Assembly: GCA_002448815.1 (NCBI GenBank)
Contig: DKAJ01000012.1
Span: forward strand, 242,039 to 306,038
Length of the DNA stretch: 64,000 nucleotides
Source of the DNA: Micavibrio sp. UBA6929
GTDB lineage: Bacteria; Pseudomonadota; Alphaproteobacteria; Micavibrionales; Micavibrionaceae
Reading direction: 5' to 3'
Shown: piece by piece, positions 60,325 to 64,000 of the stretch
Position numbering within the stretch: position 1 is the stretch's first letter
Layout of the letters: the number at the start of each line of letters is the position of its first letter
Notes under the pieces: model-generated
The model's database searches: none
What the model was told of the DNA's origin: nothing
What the model saw: the letters and a program-made list of their open reading frames with translations, nothing else
Translations under genes and position numbers: made by a program

Positions 60325-60825
60325 ATGAAACATACGCCGCTTGAGCAAAAAATATTCGACATCGTACAGCCCGTCGCACAAGATTTGGGCCTCGAGGTTC
60401 TTTATGTTCAAATCCAAGGCAACGAAGGCACCAAAGTCGTCGTCATCACAGCAGAAGACCCTGAAACAGGCCGCCTTGGCGTTGATAAATGCGCCGAGCT
60501 TAGCCGCGCCGCCAGCGTCAACATGGACGTTGAAGATCCTATCGAAGGCAAATATAAACTAGAAGTAAGCTCCCCAGGCATTGACCGTTTACTGCTGCGT
60601 AGAAAAGATTTTGAAAACTATGTTGGCTTCGACACAAAAATAGAGCTCAACACACCGGTAGAATCCGGACAAAAACGATTTAGAGGCATTCTAAAAGGAA
60701 TCGACGATCAAGACACAGTGTCGATCGAAACCGACGAAGGACTTGCGGCCTTTCCTTTTGAAGACCTAAAAAAAGCGAAACTCGTATTAACTGATGAACT
60801 GATAAAGGCCACGGCCGGAAAGTAA
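60325..60825 (+). CDS. rimP: Ribosome maturation factor RimP
   Basis: RimP is needed for 30S subunit maturation. The 166-residue protein has the N-terminal alpha/beta domain ('VAQDLGLEVLYVQIQGNEGTKVVVI', 'GVDKCAELSRAASVNMDVEDPI') with 'KLEVSSPGIDRLL', and the C-terminal SH3-like domain ('FRGILKGIDDQDTVSIETDEG'). It begins the rimP-nusA-infB operon and follows a terminator-like hairpin. Confidence 0.95.
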   Translation: MKHTPLEQKIFDIVQPVAQDLGLEVLYVQIQGNEGTKVVVITAEDPETGRLGVDKCAELSRAASVNMDVEDPIEGKYKLEVSSPGIDRLLLRRKDFENYVGFDTKIELNTPVESGQKRFRGILKGIDDQDTVSIETDEGLAAFPFEDLKKAKLVLTDELIKATAGK

Positions 60826-60845
60826 ACCAAAAGAGGAAAACCAAA

Positions 60846-62366
60846 ATGGAACTATTACAAGTTGCTGATAGCGTCGCACGCGAGAAAAACATCGACAAAG
60901 ATATCGTTTTGTCGGCTATGGAAGAGGCCATCCAAAAAGCTGGTCGCTCGAAATATGGTCACGACCACGATATTCGCGCGCACATTGACCGCAAATCAGG
61001 TGAAATCACTTTGAAACGTTACCGTGAAGTTGTTGAAAATGACGCGGAAATCGAAAACGAAGTGGCTCAAATCCCTTTGGATGACGCGAAGAAAATCAAA
61101 GCTGACGTAACTGTTGGTGAATTCTTCATCGACGAACTTCCTCCGCTAGACTTCGGCCGTATTGCTGCGCAAACTGCAAAGCAAGTTATCATGCAAAAAG
61201 TCCGTGAAGCAGAGCGCAAACGCCAGTATGACGAATTTAAAGACCGCGTTGGCGAAATTATCAACGGCACGGTAAAACGCGTTGAATACGGTAACGTCAC
61301 AGTCGACATCCAAGGCCGCGCCGAAGCCATGCTACGCCGTGATGAAACATTGCCACGTGAAAACATAAATGTTGGCGATCGTATCCGCTCGATCATCTAT
61401 GAAGTCCGCGAAGAAACACGTGGCCCACAGATCTTCTTGTCACGCACTCACCCAGAATTCATGGCGAAACTCTTCGCACAAGAAGTGCCTGAAATTTACG
61501 ACGGTATCATTGAAATCAAAAATGTTGCACGCGACCCAGGTTCTCGCGCGAAAATCGCTGTAATCTCAAATGACGGTTCAATCGACCCAGTTGGTTCTTG
61601 CGTTGGTATGCGCGGTAGCCGCGTTCAAGCCGTCGTTGGCGAGCTTGGCGGCGAAAAGGTTGATATCATTCCTTGGACAGAAGACGTCGCAAGCTTTGTT
61701 ATCAATGCACTTCAACCTGCCGAAGTTGCCAAAGTTGTTTTGGACGAAGACCAAATGCGCATGGACGTTGTTGTTCCTGACGAGCAACTCAGCCTAGCCA
61801 TCGGCCGTCGCGGTCAAAATGTACGCCTTGCCTCTATGCTGACAGGGTGGGACATCGACATCATGACTGAAGAAGAAGAATCTAAACGCCGCCAAGAAGA
61901 ATTCCAAACACGCTCTGCGCTGTTTATTGAAGGCTTGGACGTGGACGAAGTTATCGCTCAGCTGCTTGTGGCTGAAGGTTTCTCAACAATCGAAGAGATC
62001 GTTGAAACCCCAGTTGACGAGCTAAACGAGATCGAAGGCTTCGAAGAAGAAATCTCAGTAGAACTGCAAAACCGTGCAATCGCATATCTGGAAAATCAAG
62101 CTGCTCTCTTGAAAGAGAAGCAAGATGAACTAGGTATTCAAGAAGACCTCTTAACAGTAGAGGGCCTGACATCTGGTCAATTCATCAAACTTGGTGAAGC
62201 TGGCGTAAAAACACGCGATGACCTTGCCGACCTTGCTGCTGATGAATTGGTAGAAATGCTCGGTGAAAACCAAATCACCGAAAAAGATGCAAACACTGTC
62301 ATTATGGCGGCGCGCGCCCACTGGTTCGATGAACCCGAAGCGCAACCTGCTGCGGCGGAAGGCTAA
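60846..62366 (+). CDS. nusA: Transcription termination/antitermination protein NusA
   Basis: NusA binds RNA polymerase and RNA to set pausing, termination and antitermination. Domain order in 506 residues: N-terminal polymerase-binding domain (1-130), S1 ('GTVKRVEYGNVTVDIQGRAEAML', about 137-200), two KH domains (about 200-345, with 'GSCVGMRGSRVQAVVGELGGE' and 'LAIGRRGQNVRLAS'), and two C-terminal acidic helix-hairpin-helix repeats. It lies between rimP and infB. The usual ylxR gene behind nusA is missing. Confidence 0.97.
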   Translation: MELLQVADSVAREKNIDKDIVLSAMEEAIQKAGRSKYGHDHDIRAHIDRKSGEITLKRYREVVENDAEIENEVAQIPLDDAKKIKADVTVGEFFIDELPPLDFGRIAAQTAKQVIMQKVREAERKRQYDEFKDRVGEIINGTVKRVEYGNVTVDIQGRAEAMLRRDETLPRENINVGDRIRSIIYEVREETRGPQIFLSRTHPEFMAKLFAQEVPEIYDGIIEIKNVARDPGSRAKIAVISNDGSIDPVGSCVGMRGSRVQAVVGELGGEKVDIIPWTEDVASFVINALQPAEVAKVVLDEDQMRMDVVVPDEQLSLAIGRRGQNVRLASMLTGWDIDIMTEEEESKRRQEEFQTRSALFIEGLDVDEVIAQLLVAEGFSTIEEIVETPVDELNEIEGFEEEISVELQNRAIAYLENQAALLKEKQDELGIQEDLLTVEGLTSGQFIKLGEAGVKTRDDLADLAADELVEMLGENQITEKDANTVIMAARAHWFDEPEAQPAAAEG

Positions 62367-62422
62367 GCCCTCCTCCGACATAACACAGAATTGCAAAACT
62401 AAAAAAACGTGAAAGGCCGCTT

Positions 62423-64000
62423 ATGAGCGAAGCAAACAAAGACAAAAAACAAGACACACCTAAAGACGAGGGCAAGAGCAAAAAGCTAACCCTTGGTAAA
62501 GGCACACTCAGCCTCAAAGGTGGATCTGGCGGAAGCAAACCTTCGGCCGGATCAAGTTCTGTTGCCGTTGAAGTGCGCCGCAAGCGGTCTTCATCGACTG
62601 CGGGCACTGCTGCGGCGAAGCCTGCGGACAAACCTGCTACAAGCGGCCCTTCGAAAGCAGAGCTAGAAGCAAAAGCACGCATTTTGCAGCAAGCAAAAGA
62701 AAATGCACCGAAAAGCGCCCTTCCACGCCGCGTAACGATCGAGCAAAAAATCAAAAAAGACCAAGAAGACAAGGTCATCGAAAGCAAGAAAGTTACTGAG
62801 GCTAAAAAGGAAAAAGAAGAGAAGAGAGCTGCTGCTGAGAAAGCCGCCAAAGAGCAAGCTGTTTCTCCTGCTGATGTGCCTGTTCCGCCAAAAGAAACAG
62901 ACAATGACCGCCATAAGCCAAGCTATCGCGAACGCATGAAAAAAGCGTACGAAGATAACAATGCGGCGCAACCTAAAAAACCAACAACTGACAAAAAACG
63001 CTCTGGCCGCTTAACTGTGACACAGGCGATCAACCGTGACTATGAACGCGACCGCGGCCCATCTTTGGCTGCGCAAAAACGCGCCCGTGAAAAAGCACGC
63101 ATGGCAAATAAAACGCCAATTGAAACGGTCAAAATCGTACGTGACGTTATTGTACCTGAAACCATTACTGTTGGTGAACTTGCCAACCGTATGACTGAAC
63201 CTGCGAAAGAAGTTATCAAGGCGCTCATGAAAATGGGCGTGATGGCAACATCTGCACAATCAATTGACGCTGACACGGCAGAGCTGATCATCGAAGAGTT
63301 TGGCCATAAAATCCGCCGCGTGACAGATGCAGACATCGAAGTCGGCATCGAAGGGATCGAAGATTCCGCCGAGGACCTAATGCCGCGCGCACCAGTTGTG
63401 ACGATCATGGGTCACGTTGACCACGGTAAAACATCATTGCTTGATGCCTTCCGTAAAAGTGACGTGGTTGCTGGCGAGGCTGGCGGCATTACGCAGCATA
63501 TCGGCGCATACCAAGTCACAATGCCATCTGGCAACAAGATCACTTTCCTCGACACTCCGGGTCACGCCGCATTTACAGAAATGCGTTCACGCGGCGCGAA
63601 TGTTACAGATATCGTTATTATCATCGTATCTGCCGAGGATAGCATTATGCCACAAACGATCGAGGCAATTAACCACGCCAAAGCCGCAGGTGTTCCCCTG
63701 ATCGTTGCCATCAACAAAATTGATTTGCCTGATGCCAACCCGCAAAAGGTTAAGCAAGACTTGTTACAACATGAAGTCGTCATCGAAGACATGGGCGGCG
63801 ACGTGCAGTGCGTTGAAATCTCAGCTAAGCAAAAAATTGGCCTCGACAAACTGGAAGAAGCTATCTTGCTGCAATCTGAAATGCTCGAGCTTACAGCCAA
63901 CCCTAACCGCGAGGCTCACGGCTATATCATTGAAACAAAGGTCGAAAAAGGCCGTGGCTCTGTTGCGACTGTTTTGATCCAAAAAGGAACACTGAAAATT
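62423..64000 (+). CDS. infB: Translation initiation factor IF-2, 5' part
   Basis: The frame starts at ATG 62423 behind a GAAAGG ribosome site and is open to the window end (526 codons). The Lys/Glu/Ala-rich N-terminus (1-230) carries an IF2 N-terminal motif ('IVRDVIVPETITVGELANRM', about 238-257). The GTPase domain follows with G1 GHVDHGKTS near 331-339, G3 DTPGH and G4 NKID. Domain II is just beginning at the end. It is the third gene of rimP-nusA-infB. The rest is outside the window. Confidence 0.97.
   Translation, partial: MSEANKDKKQDTPKDEGKSKKLTLGKGTLSLKGGSGGSKPSAGSSSVAVEVRRKRSSSTAGTAAAKPADKPATSGPSKAELEAKARILQQAKENAPKSALPRRVTIEQKIKKDQEDKVIESKKVTEAKKEKEEKRAAAEKAAKEQAVSPADVPVPPKETDNDRHKPSYRERMKKAYEDNNAAQPKKPTTDKKRSGRLTVTQAINRDYERDRGPSLAAQKRAREKARMANKTPIETVKIVRDVIVPETITVGELANRMTEPAKEVIKALMKMGVMATSAQSIDADTAELIIEEFGHKIRRVTDADIEVGIEGIEDSAEDLMPRAPVVTIMGHVDHGKTSLLDAFRKSDVVAGEAGGITQHIGAYQVTMPSGNKITFLDTPGHAAFTEMRSRGANVTDIVIIIVSAEDSIMPQTIEAINHAKAAGVPLIVAINKIDLPDANPQKVKQDLLQHEVVIEDMGGDVQCVEISAKQKIGLDKLEEAILLQSEMLELTANPNREAHGYIIETKVEKGRGSVATVLIQKGTLKI

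Noticed and set aside
62302..62904. Open frame of 200 codons on the minus strand across the nusA end and infB start
   Set aside because: It is a shadow of the low-complexity Lys/Ala/Glu-rich infB N-terminus; no ribosome site, no recognisable domain.
1..64000. Mobile elements, prophage, CRISPR or restriction system
   Set aside because: No transposase, integrase, direct repeat array, phage gene or nuclease partner of ccrM is seen; ccrM is an orphan methylase.

Overview
The window reads as ordinary chromosome of an alphaproteobacterium. The reasons are clear: a CcrM-type methyltransferase, a split b/b' F0 ATP synthase, an NDUFS4-like complex I subunit, a DciA (DUF721) protein, an NrsF/ECF pair, and several gene orders typical of the class (ispF-pgpA-cinA with ratA/COQ10-lipA; proA-nadD-rsfS-rlmH-envC-ctpA-yibQ-rppH; ruvCAB-ybgC-tolQRAB; tkt/zapA-6S-ygfA; phoH-ybeY-corC-lnt-xre-metK-trmB-rimP-nusA-infB). 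Base composition looks moderate (mid to high forties % GC by eye). A deep-branching order such as Micavibrionales is possible, but the window alone does not show it. I see no insertion sequence, prophage, integrase, CRISPR array or toxin system.

Layout. 1-5364: isoprenoid (ispF), phospholipid (pgpA), PncC, a GT8-like glycosyltransferase, a COQ10/RatA protein, lipoyl synthase, and ccrM. The ccrM promoter is packed with GANTC sites. 5394-14699: an unknown secreted protein, mutY divergent from dciA, efp, an inositol-phosphatase, an OmpA-like protein, an anchored DsbA, smc. 14701-17477: atpI and the F0 genes a, c, b', b. 17494-24867: proA, nadD, a likely independent structured RNA, rsfS with an apparent AUU start, rlmH, and the division/peptidoglycan set envC-ctpA-yibQ, then rppH. 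24947-31780 (minus): tolB-A-R-Q, ybgC, ruvB-A-C and a YebC protein. 31867-32934: a response regulator with an Hpt-like protein that lacks its histidine. 32947-35130 (minus): YmdB-like phosphoesterase, 5-formyl-THF cyclo-ligase, 6S RNA, zapA and a small coiled-coil protein. 35308-37317: transketolase.

37444-45105: tRNA-Val, an ELM1-like protein, tRNA-Arg, the NDUFS4-like protein, nrsF with its ECF sigma factor, tRNA-Pro, DUF192, a CBS protein, an MsbA-type exporter, a patatin phospholipase and a HAD-IIA hydrolase. 45309-52232 (minus): a giant membrane-anchored coiled-coil protein, an AgcS symporter, an unknown secreted protein and a D-2-hydroxyacid dehydrogenase. 52317-64000: miaB, phoH, ybeY, corC, a C-terminally short lnt, an XRE regulator, metK, trmB, rimP, nusA and the first part of infB.

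Functional themes are cell-cycle control and division (ccrM, smc, envC, tol-pal, zapA, the coiled-coil protein), envelope maintenance, RNA and ribosome metabolism, and energy. No wholly new system is obvious. The most interesting signals are: the GANTC cluster over the ccrM promoter; the promoter-RNA-terminator unit in front of rsfS; the His-rich exported arm on ATP synthase b' together with Ala substitutions in the c-ring motif; the truncated Lnt; the degenerate Hpt; and an ECF sigma gene placed directly behind a tRNA. No stretch over 300 bases lacks a gene or RNA.
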